The notes: generated from the letters alone by a model not told the origin. DNA of 64,000 bases from JANNSO01 sp964485395 (GCA_964485395.1 CAZAJF010000004.1:134635-198634), one strand, 5' to 3'. Positions 35,486 through 44,489 are shown, counted from the stretch's first letter. Numbers and translations are program-made.

Positions 35486-35514
35486 TTGACAAATACTCCG
35501 GAAAAGTAAACTAT
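35486..35514 (+). promoter_or_regulatory. Promoter of the MFS gene giving a leaderless transcript
   Basis: TTGACA (35486-35491), a 17-base spacer and AACTAT (35509-35514) end five bases before the ATG at 35520. No Shine-Dalgarno is present. Confidence 0.65.
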
Positions 35515-35519
35515 GCGCA

Positions 35520-36731
35520 ATGCGCAAAGTATCCAAATTCGACAACATAGCAAAAAGCTACCTGTACAGCTTCGTCTCATCCTTCAGCTTTTCAGAGGCG
35601 ATCTGGATGCTCTATTTGGCTTACCGCGGCATGAGCCTCGTGCAGATAGGCATGCTGGAATCAATTTTCCACATGACGTCGATGCTCATGGAGATTCCTA
35701 CGGGCATCGTAGCGGACCGCTTCGGGCGTAAATTTTCCAGAATCCTGTCCAGGGGGGTAGCTTTCAGCGCCACTGTTTTAATGCTCTCTAGCAGAAGCTT
35801 TTCAGGGTTCGCCTTCGCCTTCGTGCTTATAGCGCTCGGCTACAACTTCGAGTCCGGCGCGGGCGACGCCCTGGTCTACGACTCGCTCGTGGACGACGGC
35901 CGGGAAGCGGACTACATGAAGGTAAAAGGCAGGCAGGAAATCGCCTACCAGAGCGCCAACGGCCTTTCCCTGGTCGCCGGCGGAATAATCGCCACCTTCA
36001 GCTATGAGCTCGCTTATGTCCTGGGTGCGTGCATCCATTTGGCGTCGCTGGGCCTTGCGCTGGGTTTCCGGGAACCCCTTGCGGGCAGAAAAACCAGGAC
36101 GAAGGGCGAGTCGCATTCCCTGCTGCGACACTGCGCCGACTCCATCAAGGTGATCAAGGACAACAAAGGAATATTTATTTACATCCTGTTCATCGAAACA
36201 TTTTCGCTGTTCTATACGACGCTCTATTTCTATTTCCAGAACTTCCTCAAGGGCAAGGGCTTCGGGGAGTGGGCGATCGGGCTGGTGCTCGCCGCCTCAG
36301 CCCTGGCCGCGGTACTCATGGCCACCCAGGCGCACAGGATAGAAAAGAAACTGGGCCGCCTGCCGCTCATATGCGTTGCCCCGTTCCTGGCCATGGCCTG
36401 CTTCGGCCTCATCGCGTTTACCGGCCTTGAGCCATGGGCCATGATCGTGCTGTCGGCGATCGAGGGGCTGCTGTTCGTAAGCTTCTCGGATTATATAAAT
36501 CGCATGATACCTTCGGAAAACAGGGCAACGCTCCTGTCGTTCCAAGCCATGACCTTCAGCGTCATGATGATCCTGTTTTTTCCTCTGATCGGCGCCTTGG
36601 CGGAAGCCAAAGGATTCAAAATTGCGTTTATCGCGATATTTGCCGTTTCGGTGCCCGTGCTTTGGGGAGCGAGATGGAAGCTGCTTCATGGCATGCGGTC
36701 CGAAACGCGCCAGGCGGCTGAAGAAGCCTAG
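35520..36731 (+). CDS. Major facilitator superfamily transporter
   Basis: The 403-residue inner-membrane protein has 12 predicted helices in two halves. The loop between helices 2 and 3 has the MFS motif A form GIVADRFGRKFSR. The central loop (EPLAGRKTRTKGES) is of normal length. The overall style, with YNFESGAGDALVYDSLVDDG, resembles drug/toxic-compound exporters of the MFS set common in Firmicutes. The substrate is unknown. The ATG lies five bases after a -10 box, so translation is probably leaderless. It overlaps no other gene; a LuxR-type gene follows convergently. Confidence 0.88.
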   Translation: MRKVSKFDNIAKSYLYSFVSSFSFSEAIWMLYLAYRGMSLVQIGMLESIFHMTSMLMEIPTGIVADRFGRKFSRILSRGVAFSATVLMLSSRSFSGFAFAFVLIALGYNFESGAGDALVYDSLVDDGREADYMKVKGRQEIAYQSANGLSLVAGGIIATFSYELAYVLGACIHLASLGLALGFREPLAGRKTRTKGESHSLLRHCADSIKVIKDNKGIFIYILFIETFSLFYTTLYFYFQNFLKGKGFGEWAIGLVLAASALAAVLMATQAHRIEKKLGRLPLICVAPFLAMACFGLIAFTGLEPWAMIVLSAIEGLLFVSFSDYINRMIPSENRATLLSFQAMTFSVMMILFFPLIGALAEAKGFKIAFIAIFAVSVPVLWGARWKLLHGMRSETRQAAEEA

Positions 36732-36745
36732 CTGTTTTCCCGGCG

Positions 36746-37393
36746 TCATTTCCCTTTCTGTCTTGAAAACCTGATCATTTCATATCTCGAACCCACACCC
36801 GACTTCCGGAAAATATTACTATTGTGATTCTTGAACGTATGGCAGCTGATATCAAGAGGCTGTGATATTTCTTTATTACTTTTAACTTGCGTGACGAGCC
36901 GGACTATTTCCAGCTCGCGGGCTGAGAGGCGGGAATCGATAAAAACCGTTTCGGAATCCACCGCTCGCGTCTTTCGCATCGCGACGAGACCTCCGATTCC
37001 CCAGAACTCCCCGACAAACCAGAAGGTCTGCAAACCCGTCTGCCTGGAAGCGGCCACGACCCGGGTAAACACGGGGACCTTGAGGACCTCCGCCTGATCG
37101 AGCCGTTCCAGGACGAAAAACACGGGAAACGCGCCGCCGGCTATCAAGGCCGCACGACCCACTTTCAGGATTGCGGGATACTTGGACAGCACGCGCGCGC
37201 GCATTGCCTGAAACGACCAAAACAGTATGAAGGCCACGATGACCACGGTATCGGCGATGCCGTAGAGATCCACGGCCGCCCGCGCAGAATCGGGCAGGCT
37301 TTCCGGAGACAGCGCAAACTCGCAGACGCTCACGGCGACGGACGCCAAGGAAAAAAAACCGCCCTGCGCGGATTTCCGCCTGGCATGCCGCAC
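36746..37393 (-). CDS. Membrane-anchored LuxR-type regulator, probably N-terminally truncated
   Basis: The 215-residue frame starts at a GTG (37393) without a Shine-Dalgarno. Four hydrophobic helices (near residues 15-30, 45-62, 82-98 and 125-140) are followed by a C-terminal LuxR-type helix-turn-helix (SARELEIVRLVTQVKSNKEI, then HTFKNHNSNIFRKSGVGSR). In that domain the usual A at the start of helix 2 and the T-V-K-NH pattern are changed (SQPLDISCHTFKNH). Full-length members of such membrane LuxR families have more helices, so the front is probably missing. A second coding-like fragment points away from the same spot. Role unknown. Confidence 0.6.
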   Translation of the reverse strand: MRHARRKSAQGGFFSLASVAVSVCEFALSPESLPDSARAAVDLYGIADTVVIVAFILFWSFQAMRARVLSKYPAILKVGRAALIAGGAFPVFFVLERLDQAEVLKVPVFTRVVAASRQTGLQTFWFVGEFWGIGGLVAMRKTRAVDSETVFIDSRLSARELEIVRLVTQVKSNKEISQPLDISCHTFKNHNSNIFRKSGVGSRYEMIRFSRQKGK

Positions 37394-37401
37394 ATAAGTT
37401 A

Positions 37402-37991
37402 TAAATTATTCATCCCTGAACGAACACGCGGCAAATGCCTACGAGGCCGGCGGCTATTACGCGGATCCGTCAAAGTCGATGCCTGGAAACGACATGGCGG
37501 GATTCCTGTTTTTCTCGCCGGCCTCGCTTATCGCGCTGTTGCAGAACAACGCGAACATGGTTAAGGAAATAGACATCTGCACCCTGGACTATTCCGCCGG
37601 AACAGGCGGCATCGTGTTGCCGGCGACACCGCAACCGGCCTGGATAACCCGGCAGCCGACAAGCCCCCTCGTGCTATACTCCGAATCGGGCCATTCGCCC
37701 ATAGTGGAGGAAAGCGACAAGTTCTTTCAGGCTGTTTCGTCCTTCGTGGAGGAATATCGAAACCAAGGCTCGTGCGGGCTAGCGCTTGAGCAGCTTTATT
37801 ATGTAAAGTTTTATATACTCTTCAAGCGCGGCATGATTCCTTATCTGCATGAGATTCGGCCTGTCCGCCAGGTTGGACGCGAGGTTCTCGATGCGGTCGA
37901 CGGTAAACGACGACGGCCGCATATTGCGCAGCACCCCTCGCAGATAATCGCGCACGAGGGAATTGATATCCTCGGTAAGATTGGCCTTTGA
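37402..37991 (+). pseudogene. 5'-truncated fragment of an unrecognised gene
   Basis: From a TAA at about 37393-37401 the plus frame stays open to 37991. No good start codon precedes 37479. Codons 1-125 read like protein (NEHAANAYEAGGYYADPSKS, then LLQNNANMVKEIDICTLDYS). The last 70 codons lie antisense to the 3' end of the 646-residue gene and are probably read-through. It begins where the LuxR-type gene also begins, on the other strand. I do not know the family. Confidence 0.35.
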
Positions 37992-39683
37992 AACCGGCTC
38001 GAGCAAGGTGTTCCAGCGGTTGGAGAGCGACCCCATGTACTCTTCCAGCGTATACCCTTTGGGAAGCAGCCGCTTCTCGGCATCGCGGGCGGCCTGGGAA
38101 AACTCCGCCGCCCGACCGGAAGTCGGCGCCGCGCCTTTGGCGGCCTGCGCCGAAGGCTCAACCTTTTTTTGCGCCTGCGGCTTGGATTTCTTTTTTCCGC
38201 CCTGCAGGAATAGCTTGACCAGCCAGCACAGGATCGGGACGGTATACCAGAGCGGCAAGACCATACGGACGTCGGAAAGAAGCTGTTTGCGCGCAAGTCC
38301 GAGCAGAAGGGGAAGCGGGGCAACCTTGTTGTTGCCGAAACATGCTTCCAGTTCTTTGGGAGCGTCTTTTCCGCCATGGTATTCCGAATAGACGAGCGGC
38401 AGGAAACCGGACGAGATGGCATGCACGAGCGCGGGCGTCTGCAGGAGCAGGCGGCTTTCCAGGTCTTTCTGGAAAACGGCGTCGTCGTTCATCGCCTCGA
38501 GCGTGCCGAAATTATAGAGCACCTCGCGCCAATCGTTGATAATGGAAGCCCGGATGAGCACGCGCGCCTCGCCGATGAGCTTCAATGCGTAAGGAAGAAG
38601 CTTATCCTTGGCGATTATGGCCGATTTGCCTTCGCGCGAGGGAATAACGAGAAAATCGGGCAAGGCGTTTTCCTTGAGCCTCGTCGTATTCTCGCGAACC
38701 CAGTCTTCCAATTCCCCGCTGGTATATTTACCGAGCAGCGGACGGCCCTGTCCGTCCCGAAAGTCGGTTATCTCGTCCATCGAGAAAAGATACGGAGCTT
38801 TGCGCAGCAGCAAGGCCAGGGTCTTGAAGGCGCTGTCGCGGTCGAGGAGCCGCTGCGCTTTTCCTTTATAGTAATTATTATAAACATCCATGAGATAGCT
38901 CGCCTGCCACGCCGCCACGTCGTCGGGGGTAGGTTCGCCTTTGCCCTGCAGGTCTTTTTTTATGGAGCTGATGAGATATGCCCAGAACGGGTACGTAAAA
39001 TCGCTGGTTCCCTGGGTTATCTCGCGGATTGCATCGAACGGTTTGATCATAACCGTGGAAATGCCTTCCTTCAGCAGCATCTCCTTGTTTGGAAAAGCTC
39101 CCAGCATGCGCTGCTGGACGTAATCCTTGTTGGAGCCCTTGCGCAGGTAATGCCGTATCTTAAGGATCGTATATTCCAGAAGCTTGCCGCCCATCGCATC
39201 CGAGGGCAGCAGGATGGATCGAAGGCCTTCGGGAAAAAGCAGGCGGAACAGCGGAACGGCGTACTCAAGCTCGCTGTCCAGGAGCGGGGCAAGGTCGGTT
39301 TCTATGGAGACGGTCTGGAGCCATTCGGGAGGCACGGAAATCTTGAGCCCGGATTCGTCGGGGAAAGGAACGTCGGGCGATTCTTCCATGCGCTGATACT
39401 CTGCCCGCACCGGCCCCACGAATTCCTCGGGAAGCATGATGGATTCGATCTCGTTGCCGATCATCGAAAGCGATATCTTATGGTCGCGCGCCAAGAGCAG
39501 GAGCTTGGGGATAAGGACCTGCTCGGGATGCAGCGAGAGTTCGCGATACATCGGATTCGTCTGGTCTCCCGCCCGCGCCTGGCGCACCAGGGCAGAAGAG
39601 AAAATCTTGTATGCGAACGAGCTTATCTTGTTGCGCGCGGCAAAGCCCTTTACCATCTGGTATACGTCGAGTTCTTGAGCCAT
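37779..39683 (-). CDS. Large cytoplasmic protein of unknown function, spirochaete-type
   Basis: The ATG at 39683 is set by a -10 box six bases upstream, and the product begins MAQELDVYQMVKGFAARNKI. It has 634 residues. The body is helical and mixed, with no signal peptide. One hydrophobic stretch (VLPLWYTVPILCWLVKLFL, near residue 495) is followed by a Lys/Gln/Ala-rich linker of about 45 residues. A C-terminal helical domain ends EYIKLYIIKLLKR. It may be membrane-tethered with both parts inside the cell. I recognise no domain; a similar architecture is known to me only as conserved hypothetical in spirochaetes. Divergent from the zinc-ribbon gene, with a shared 119-base promoter region. Confidence 0.8.
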   Translation of the reverse strand: MAQELDVYQMVKGFAARNKISSFAYKIFSSALVRQARAGDQTNPMYRELSLHPEQVLIPKLLLLARDHKISLSMIGNEIESIMLPEEFVGPVRAEYQRMEESPDVPFPDESGLKISVPPEWLQTVSIETDLAPLLDSELEYAVPLFRLLFPEGLRSILLPSDAMGGKLLEYTILKIRHYLRKGSNKDYVQQRMLGAFPNKEMLLKEGISTVMIKPFDAIREITQGTSDFTYPFWAYLISSIKKDLQGKGEPTPDDVAAWQASYLMDVYNNYYKGKAQRLLDRDSAFKTLALLLRKAPYLFSMDEITDFRDGQGRPLLGKYTSGELEDWVRENTTRLKENALPDFLVIPSREGKSAIIAKDKLLPYALKLIGEARVLIRASIINDWREVLYNFGTLEAMNDDAVFQKDLESRLLLQTPALVHAISSGFLPLVYSEYHGGKDAPKELEACFGNNKVAPLPLLLGLARKQLLSDVRMVLPLWYTVPILCWLVKLFLQGGKKKSKPQAQKKVEPSAQAAKGAAPTSGRAAEFSQAARDAEKRLLPKGYTLEEYMGSLSNRWNTLLEPVSKANLTEDINSLVRDYLRGVLRNMRPSSFTVDRIENLASNLADRPNLMQIRNHAALEEYIKLYIIKLLKR

Positions 39684-39689
39684 GGAAGC

Positions 39690-39719
39690 ATTGTACGCGA
39701 ACAAGCCGCAATACTGCAA
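39690..39719 (-). promoter_or_regulatory. Promoter giving a leaderless transcript of the large unknown gene
   Basis: TTGCAG (39719-39714), an 18-base spacer and TACAAT (39695-39690) end six bases before the ATG at 39683. Confidence 0.6.
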
Positions 39720-39790
39720 TCTGTTTTTTCGGTATCGCGCTGTCTATCGGCGCGGTCGAATTTTTCGTATCCGAAAATCCCGTTTCGTGC

Positions 39791-39796
39791 TACATT
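39791..39796 (+). promoter_or_regulatory. Possible -10 box of the zinc-ribbon gene
   Basis: TACATT ends six bases before the ATG at 39803, with no Shine-Dalgarno. The -35 region is poor (only weak matches), so support comes from position alone. Confidence 0.45.
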
Positions 39797-39802
39797 GGCG
39801 GC

Positions 39803-40228
39803 ATGAACGATATTATTCTCATAGTGATTCTTTCAGGCGTCGGAGTCTTCCTGCTGTTCCTTTTCTATATGTTCGCGTACAAACCGTATGCCAGCCGAAG
39901 GGAATACCAAAACCCCCGGTTCAGGAAGGATCAGCAAGGCTCCGTCCGCGAAAAGGGCGTTGGCATGCGCAAATGCCCCGTCTGCAATGAAGTGCTCGCG
40001 CCCGGCATGCAGGTAAAATCCAGATTATTCTCGCAGAAAGCCAGCGACCGGATCATGCACGTATTCGGCTGCCCCTATTGCTGGCCGGAAAATACCGAGT
40101 TTTCGCGCATGTGCCCCGTTTGCCAACATATCATACCCCGCGAAGGTTATCTGATCGCCCGCTACTTCGAGGACGCCAAGCACAAACATGTCCACGTTCT
40201 GGGCTGTTCGGGATGCAGAAAAGGCTGA
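39803..40228 (+). CDS. Membrane-anchored double zinc-ribbon protein
   Basis: The 141-residue product starts with a single hydrophobic helix (MNDIILIVILSGVGVFLLFL) followed by a basic linker. Eight Cys in four pairs follow: RKCPVCNEV, FGCPYCW, RMCPVCQH and LGCSGCRKG, which pair as two zinc ribbons or one interleaved ribbon. The two halves look like an internal duplication (CPVC..., MHVFGCPYC against CPVC..., VHVLGCSGC). The helix suggests an inner-membrane anchor with a cytoplasmic metal-binding domain. No known family function is assigned. A longer upstream frame is non-coding. Confidence 0.8.
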   Translation: MNDIILIVILSGVGVFLLFLFYMFAYKPYASRREYQNPRFRKDQQGSVREKGVGMRKCPVCNEVLAPGMQVKSRLFSQKASDRIMHVFGCPYCWPENTEFSRMCPVCQHIIPREGYLIARYFEDAKHKHVHVLGCSGCRKG

Positions 40229-40249
40229 CACCCCGGAGAACCGATGCTC

Positions 40250-41077
40250 CTAGCGACCCAACGATAAAAAATACTTGTCTTCTATGGAACGCCCGCCCGC
40301 CGTCTTGCCCAGATCGCGGTCAGGGCGTATCGGGCCGTGATAGTCGCTGCCTGCAGTAACCTTGAGGCCAAGTTCTCCGGCCAAGGTTTCCAGCCGCTGA
40401 CAATCCACCACGCGCGCGATGGGATGCCAGGCTTCCAGCCCGTCTATGCCGAGCTTCTGCCATTCAGGAAATAAGAGCCGCATGCGGGTCCAGCTCACGA
40501 ACAGAGACATGGGATGCGCTATCACGGCAAGCCCTCCGGCCGAATGTATCAGCTCGATGGCCCTTTCCAGCTCCAGACAATCTTTCTGTATGAAAAACGG
40601 CTTACCCTTGGCTAAAAATTTATCGAAGGCAAGCTGCTTGTTCTTGACGATTTTTTTTTCCACGAGCAGCTCGGCTATGTGCGGGCGGCCTATCATGCGG
40701 CTGCCGCAGCGCTCCTTGAGCTCGTCGTAGTTGAGTTCGTAACCCTGTTCATGGAACAAGTCGAATACATGGCGGTTGCGTTTTTCGCGCGATGCGGCCA
40801 ATTCCTTGATGGCGTCCAGCAACTTTTGGTTCGAGCCCTGCAGGTCCAATCCCAGCAGATGGAATTCCCCGGGGCCAAAGGCTATCTCGATCTCAACACC
40901 GCGTACAAAGCGCATTCCCAGCTTCGCCGCGGCCGCGCCGGCCTCGTCCAGGCCGTCGAGGCAATCGTGGTCCGTCAACGCAATCGTGCCTATTCCCAGG
41001 CCATGCGCTTTTTTCATCAAGTCCGAAGGCGAGTACGATCCATCGCTGGCCGTAGAGTGCGTGTGCAGGTCGACCAT
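40250..41077 (-). CDS. PHP-domain phosphoesterase (YciV/RNase AM-like)
   Basis: The 275-residue protein has the PHP metal motifs: VDLHTHSTASDGSYSP at the N-terminus, ALTDHDCLDG, GVEIEI, GRPHIAELLV, VIAHPMS and a C-terminal GSDYHGP. These match the nucleoside-bisphosphate phosphatase/RNase AM (YciV/TrpH) family, which acts on 3',5'-bisphosphates or 5' RNA ends using two or three metal ions. The ATG has GGAAGG upstream. It overlaps the final TGA of the TPR reading frame by one base, showing that the upstream gene once ended at this point and the two were coupled. Confidence 0.93.
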   Translation of the reverse strand: MVDLHTHSTASDGSYSPSDLMKKAHGLGIGTIALTDHDCLDGLDEAGAAAAKLGMRFVRGVEIEIAFGPGEFHLLGLDLQGSNQKLLDAIKELAASREKRNRHVFDLFHEQGYELNYDELKERCGSRMIGRPHIAELLVEKKIVKNKQLAFDKFLAKGKPFFIQKDCLELERAIELIHSAGGLAVIAHPMSLFVSWTRMRLLFPEWQKLGIDGLEAWHPIARVVDCQRLETLAGELGLKVTAGSDYHGPIRPDRDLGKTAGGRSIEDKYFLSLGR

Positions 41078-41250
41078 CAGACAACCTTCCGCAAGCGCTC
41101 GAGATTCGCCTTGGTGTCGAGGTTATCCGGTTCAAGGGCAAGGGAGCGCTCCAGGTACCGTATCGCGGCGCTCAATCTGCCCTGGCGCTTGCAAGCCACG
41201 CCGATATTGTTGAGTGCGCGGGAATCATCGGGATTTTCCCCCAGGATTTC
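41077..41250 (-). pseudogene. TPR tail left behind an in-frame amber codon
   Basis: Directly after the TAG at 41253-41251 the same frame runs 57 codons to a TGA at 41079. The peptide (EILGENPDDSRALNNIGVAC, then LSAAIRYLERSLALEPDN) completes two TPR units begun before the stop. See the upstream CDS. Confidence 0.85.
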
Positions 41251-43560
41251 CTAGAGCACGGCAACGGCCTCGTCTACCCTGCCGTCTTTTAGCGCGGCTA
41301 TGGCCTCGCGGTGAAGCTTCTGGTGCTTGACGCTGGGTATCTCGAACGGCGCAATTTTTACGGAGGCCCCGGGGGATCCCCCAAGGGAAGGTCCCGCATT
41401 GGGGGAGCGCTCTTTGGCGGCTGGAGCCGCCGCGGGTTTCTCTTCCTCGACCGGTTTCATGTCAAAGGCAGCGGGTAATTCCGGAATCGCGTAGAGATCG
41501 AAATCCACGGACGCATCGTCCAGCTCGGGAATTCCGAAAGCCTCGTCGAAAGAACCGGTTTCGCCATGCATGCGATCTTCCATCGCGATATCGTCGGGCA
41601 GGCTGCCGTCCTGGATTCCGCTATCGTCAAAATCGGGCTCGAAACGCTCGGCGCTGCCTCCCCGCATTTCGGGGACATGCGACTCGCGGTGAAAACTGTC
41701 ATCGGAGGAATACTCGTCATCCGTCTTCATGCCTGAAAACACGTCCGGCGCCGCCGCGACGGGTGCGGGCAAGTATCGCTCCGTACGCAAAGCCACGGTA
41801 AGCAAGGAGCCGATGGAGGAGAACGCCAGCCCGAGAATCACGAGGAGGAGATATTTTACGTTGCCTTCGATCGCCGCGGTCACGATAAAGCGCAAAGGCA
41901 CCAAGGGTGCCGCCGTACTATATTCGAGGACGCCAATGACCTCTCCCGATCTTGACTTTACCGGCGCAGCGGCGATGCGCCAGCGTCCTATGGGTCCGGT
42001 TTCCGCGGCGGAATAACTTGTTCCAATGAGCATAGCCTTGAAGTAGGCGTCGGAAACGAAGCGCTGGGGATACCCTGCGGGATAAAGCCCGGCCGAATCG
42101 CATACAGCTGTCAGGCCATTGGGTCCGAGCTTGTACAGCGCGACGTTGCCCACGTGCTCGGTTCCGGCGGCTTTACGCAATTCGGCGGTCCGCACAAGGA
42201 ATTCCGCGAGCCGGGGATCCGATTGCCCGGAAACCGGCTCAAGGGCGGAAAGCTTTTCGGCATCGAAGGAAAGGGCGCCGGCTGCGGCCATGCCCCGCAT
42301 GGCGCCGAGCGATAGAGCGTCGGAAGCCGCGACGGAGGCGAACGAAGCATGAACAAAAATTATAACCACGACGACGAACACGAGGAAGGCTCCCGGGAAA
42401 GCCGCAAAAAGCATGGCAAAGCCCCGGGGAACGCCCGTAACCACGGCGACGCTGAGCGCTATCAGGAACAGCGCCGAAAACAAGAGGCACACGCCCGCCA
42501 GAATCCACGCGGCCAGGCAATTACGCATGAGCGCAACGGGCAAGGCAGCACCCGAAAGCGCGCGTTTCGCGCTGCCCTTCGCGTCAAAAAACACGACTTT
42601 GGAGTTCATCTTGTCAACGCTTACGAAACCGTCTTTGAGCAGCGAAAACGCATCGATCCTGGAACCGGCCGAGAAGCGCGAGGGAATCGCGGAGACGGCC
42701 GCAAGGTTGAGGAAATAGTCCAGCGGAGCGGGCGAAAGATCGGGGTTCTGGATCCCGCGCACGGCGGAATCTTTTTGGCGCACGAGCACGGAGGCCGTAC
42801 CGTCCGCGCTTACCCGCGAAATGACGCCGCCGGCCGCATCCGCCACCAGGAGATTGCCGTCTTTGTCATAGCGTATGTCCACCGGATACGGCAGGGGACC
42901 GGTCAGTTCGGCGAGAGCCTCGAAGCGGTCGCGCACGTAGCGCACCAATCCACCGCCGGAGTTTACCACCAGAGCGCCGTCCGGGCCCGCGACCGCGAGC
43001 GATGCCCGAGCCAATTCCCATTCGGTCTTTACCACCGTTTCCTTGCCGGTATCCTTGATATTCAATTTAATGACCGCGGCAAGCCCGTCCTCGCCCGCGC
43101 ACAGGTACCAGAGCGAGTCGCCCGCAACGCGCAGCGAACCGGGCACGAAGCCTGCCTTACCCGGCATGCGCCCCTGAAACAAGATGCCGCCGGGCGAGCC
43201 ATCGGCCGATACGCGCATGACGCGCTCGATACGGGTGGCCGTGTTGCTGTCGAACTGACGGTCGATCAGGAACAGGTTCCCCGAAGAATCCATGTCGGCT
43301 GAAAGGAATGTTCCATATATAGCGCCGCTCCCGTGCATCCAGAGCAAATTCGCGTCCTTGTCCACGGAAAGCATGCGCGTTCCGTGCCGGTCGAAGAGAA
43401 CGAAGGAACCGTCGTCGCGCGCAAACGCAGCCTCCGGGAAATCAAAAGCCTCGGCCTTTGCCCAAGGAAGGCGCACCATGGTATCGCGCAGAAAAAACAC
43501 GCCGACCGCGGCCGCAAGCGCCAACGCCAAAAAAACCGCCGCCACAATGAACTTCTTCAT
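41251..43560 (-). CDS. Membrane protein with NHL-like propeller and TPR, cut by amber stop
   Basis: The frame of 769 residues opens with a signal-anchor helix (MKKFIVAAVFLALALAAAVG). Residues 35-300 hold propeller-like strands (GTFLSADMDSSGNLFLIDR, RYDKDGNLLVADAAGGVISR), as in NHL/SGL repeats. Two further helices lie near 350-400. A mainly extracytoplasmic sensor-like region (LYPAGYPQRFVSDAYFKAML) follows, then another helix near 575. An acidic linker precedes a TPR start (HREAIAALKDGRVDEAVAVL). There the codon is TAG, but the TPR continues in frame for 57 more residues up to the PHP gene. The intact protein would be about 827 residues. Either a real nonsense change or an amber read-through or sequencing error. 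Role unknown; propeller plus TPR suggests a binding or assembly platform. Confidence 0.8.
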   Translation of the reverse strand: MKKFIVAAVFLALALAAAVGVFFLRDTMVRLPWAKAEAFDFPEAAFARDDGSFVLFDRHGTRMLSVDKDANLLWMHGSGAIYGTFLSADMDSSGNLFLIDRQFDSNTATRIERVMRVSADGSPGGILFQGRMPGKAGFVPGSLRVAGDSLWYLCAGEDGLAAVIKLNIKDTGKETVVKTEWELARASLAVAGPDGALVVNSGGGLVRYVRDRFEALAELTGPLPYPVDIRYDKDGNLLVADAAGGVISRVSADGTASVLVRQKDSAVRGIQNPDLSPAPLDYFLNLAAVSAIPSRFSAGSRIDAFSLLKDGFVSVDKMNSKVVFFDAKGSAKRALSGAALPVALMRNCLAAWILAGVCLLFSALFLIALSVAVVTGVPRGFAMLFAAFPGAFLVFVVVVIIFVHASFASVAASDALSLGAMRGMAAAGALSFDAEKLSALEPVSGQSDPRLAEFLVRTAELRKAAGTEHVGNVALYKLGPNGLTAVCDSAGLYPAGYPQRFVSDAYFKAMLIGTSYSAAETGPIGRWRIAAAPVKSRSGEVIGVLEYSTAAPLVPLRFIVTAAIEGNVKYLLLVILGLAFSSIGSLLTVALRTERYLPAPVAAAPDVFSGMKTDDEYSSDDSFHRESHVPEMRGGSAERFEPDFDDSGIQDGSLPDDIAMEDRMHGETGSFDEAFGIPELDDASVDFDLYAIPELPAAFDMKPVEEEKPAAAPAAKERSPNAGPSLGGSPGASVKIAPFEIPSVKHQKLHREAIAALKDGRVDEAVAVL

Positions 43561-43640
43561 GATTGAACCCCGTTTCCTTATCGATTATCGGTATAAAAAA
43601 TCATAATTTTCATGCTTTTCAGGAATCAAGGACCGAAATG

Positions 43641-44453
43641 CTAGAGAAATACCCTGATCGGGGTATTCGGAAGAACGGAGGCTATTCTCAAACGGGCAGA
43701 TTCCATGCGGATCTGCGAAAGCTGATACGTTCTTCTGTGGGGAGAAGACCTGGACTGAGAGTATATATCGATACGGCTGATGCGAGCCCCCGATTGCATC
43801 AGACCGCCCACGAGATAGGCATAGTCGTCCAGGTCGGAATCCGAGGGCTCAACACCGTCCACGGCGCACAGCATCGTCTGCACGACGATGGGCGAATGCT
43901 TCGCGAAGCGGAGGATATCGGCCGCAACCGAATCCAGCCTCAAGACGGTACCGCTCATGCGCTCGAAAAGGCCTTGATTGCCCGCATCCAGCTTTACCCA
44001 GGGTTCCAGCCCCTCGGCCGCCACGTACGAAGCCAGCACGCCGGAGACGGCTTCATCGGCAAAGCCCGTGGCGTTCGTAATGATTACCAGCTTGGGCTTG
44101 TCGGCCGCCGTTGCGCCTGCCGGCCAAAATCTCGCGCGGGCCGCGGCCATGATTCCTAGAGCGGGCTCGAGCTCAGGCGACAGGGTTGGCTCGCCGTGTC
44201 CCGCGAGGCAAATATCGCCGATCGGAATGCCGTGCCCGAAATCGTAGGCTTCCAGATATCCGTTCAGCTCCCGCTCGAGCAAGGCCGAAGAAAACCTGGC
44301 CGAATGGTTGAACGGGTGCACTTCGCAGTAGGGGCAATCGAACGAGCAGTACTTGCGATCCGGAAAAGGGTCGATACCCAGCGACAATCCGCCGGTCCTG
44401 CGGGAAAAGACGGCGTACACCAGTGAATGCTTCTGCGCGTTTTCGGTTACCAT
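43641..44453 (-). CDS. Radical SAM protein (CX3CX2C)
   Basis: The start at 44453 is supported by a -10 box (CATACT) seven bases upstream; the frame before it is non-coding. The 270-residue protein has the cluster motif KYCSFDCPYCEVHP near residue 33, a SAM-binding GHGEPTLSPEL and TNATGF strands. It resembles the compact radical SAM proteins with an HGEPT motif that are related to pyruvate-formate-lyase activases and to wyosine-type enzymes. The substrate is unknown. It is divergent from the larger radical SAM gene 102 bases away, and the pair may act in one pathway. Confidence 0.88.
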   Translation of the reverse strand: MVTENAQKHSLVYAVFSRRTGGLSLGIDPFPDRKYCSFDCPYCEVHPFNHSARFSSALLERELNGYLEAYDFGHGIPIGDICLAGHGEPTLSPELEPALGIMAAARARFWPAGATAADKPKLVIITNATGFADEAVSGVLASYVAAEGLEPWVKLDAGNQGLFERMSGTVLRLDSVAADILRFAKHSPIVVQTMLCAVDGVEPSDSDLDDYAYLVGGLMQSGARISRIDIYSQSRSSPHRRTYQLSQIRMESARLRIASVLPNTPIRVFL

Positions 44454-44460
44454 GCGTTCC

Positions 44461-44489
44461 AGTATGCACCCGAGCCTTGCCTCTGTAAA
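44461..44489 (-). promoter_or_regulatory. Promoter of the smaller radical SAM gene
   Basis: TTTACA (44489-44484), a 17-base spacer and CATACT (44466-44461) end seven bases before the ATG at 44453. Confidence 0.6.

Noticed and set aside
38376..39806. 476-codon plus frame opposite the large unknown gene
   Set aside because: The minus frame has a promoter at its ATG and normal composition; the plus frame is Arg/Gln/His rich without motifs.
41251..41253. Reassignment of TAG to an amino acid in the organism
   Set aside because: Several intact genes here end with TAG (hybrid kinase, livF, second chemoreceptor), so TAG is a normal stop.
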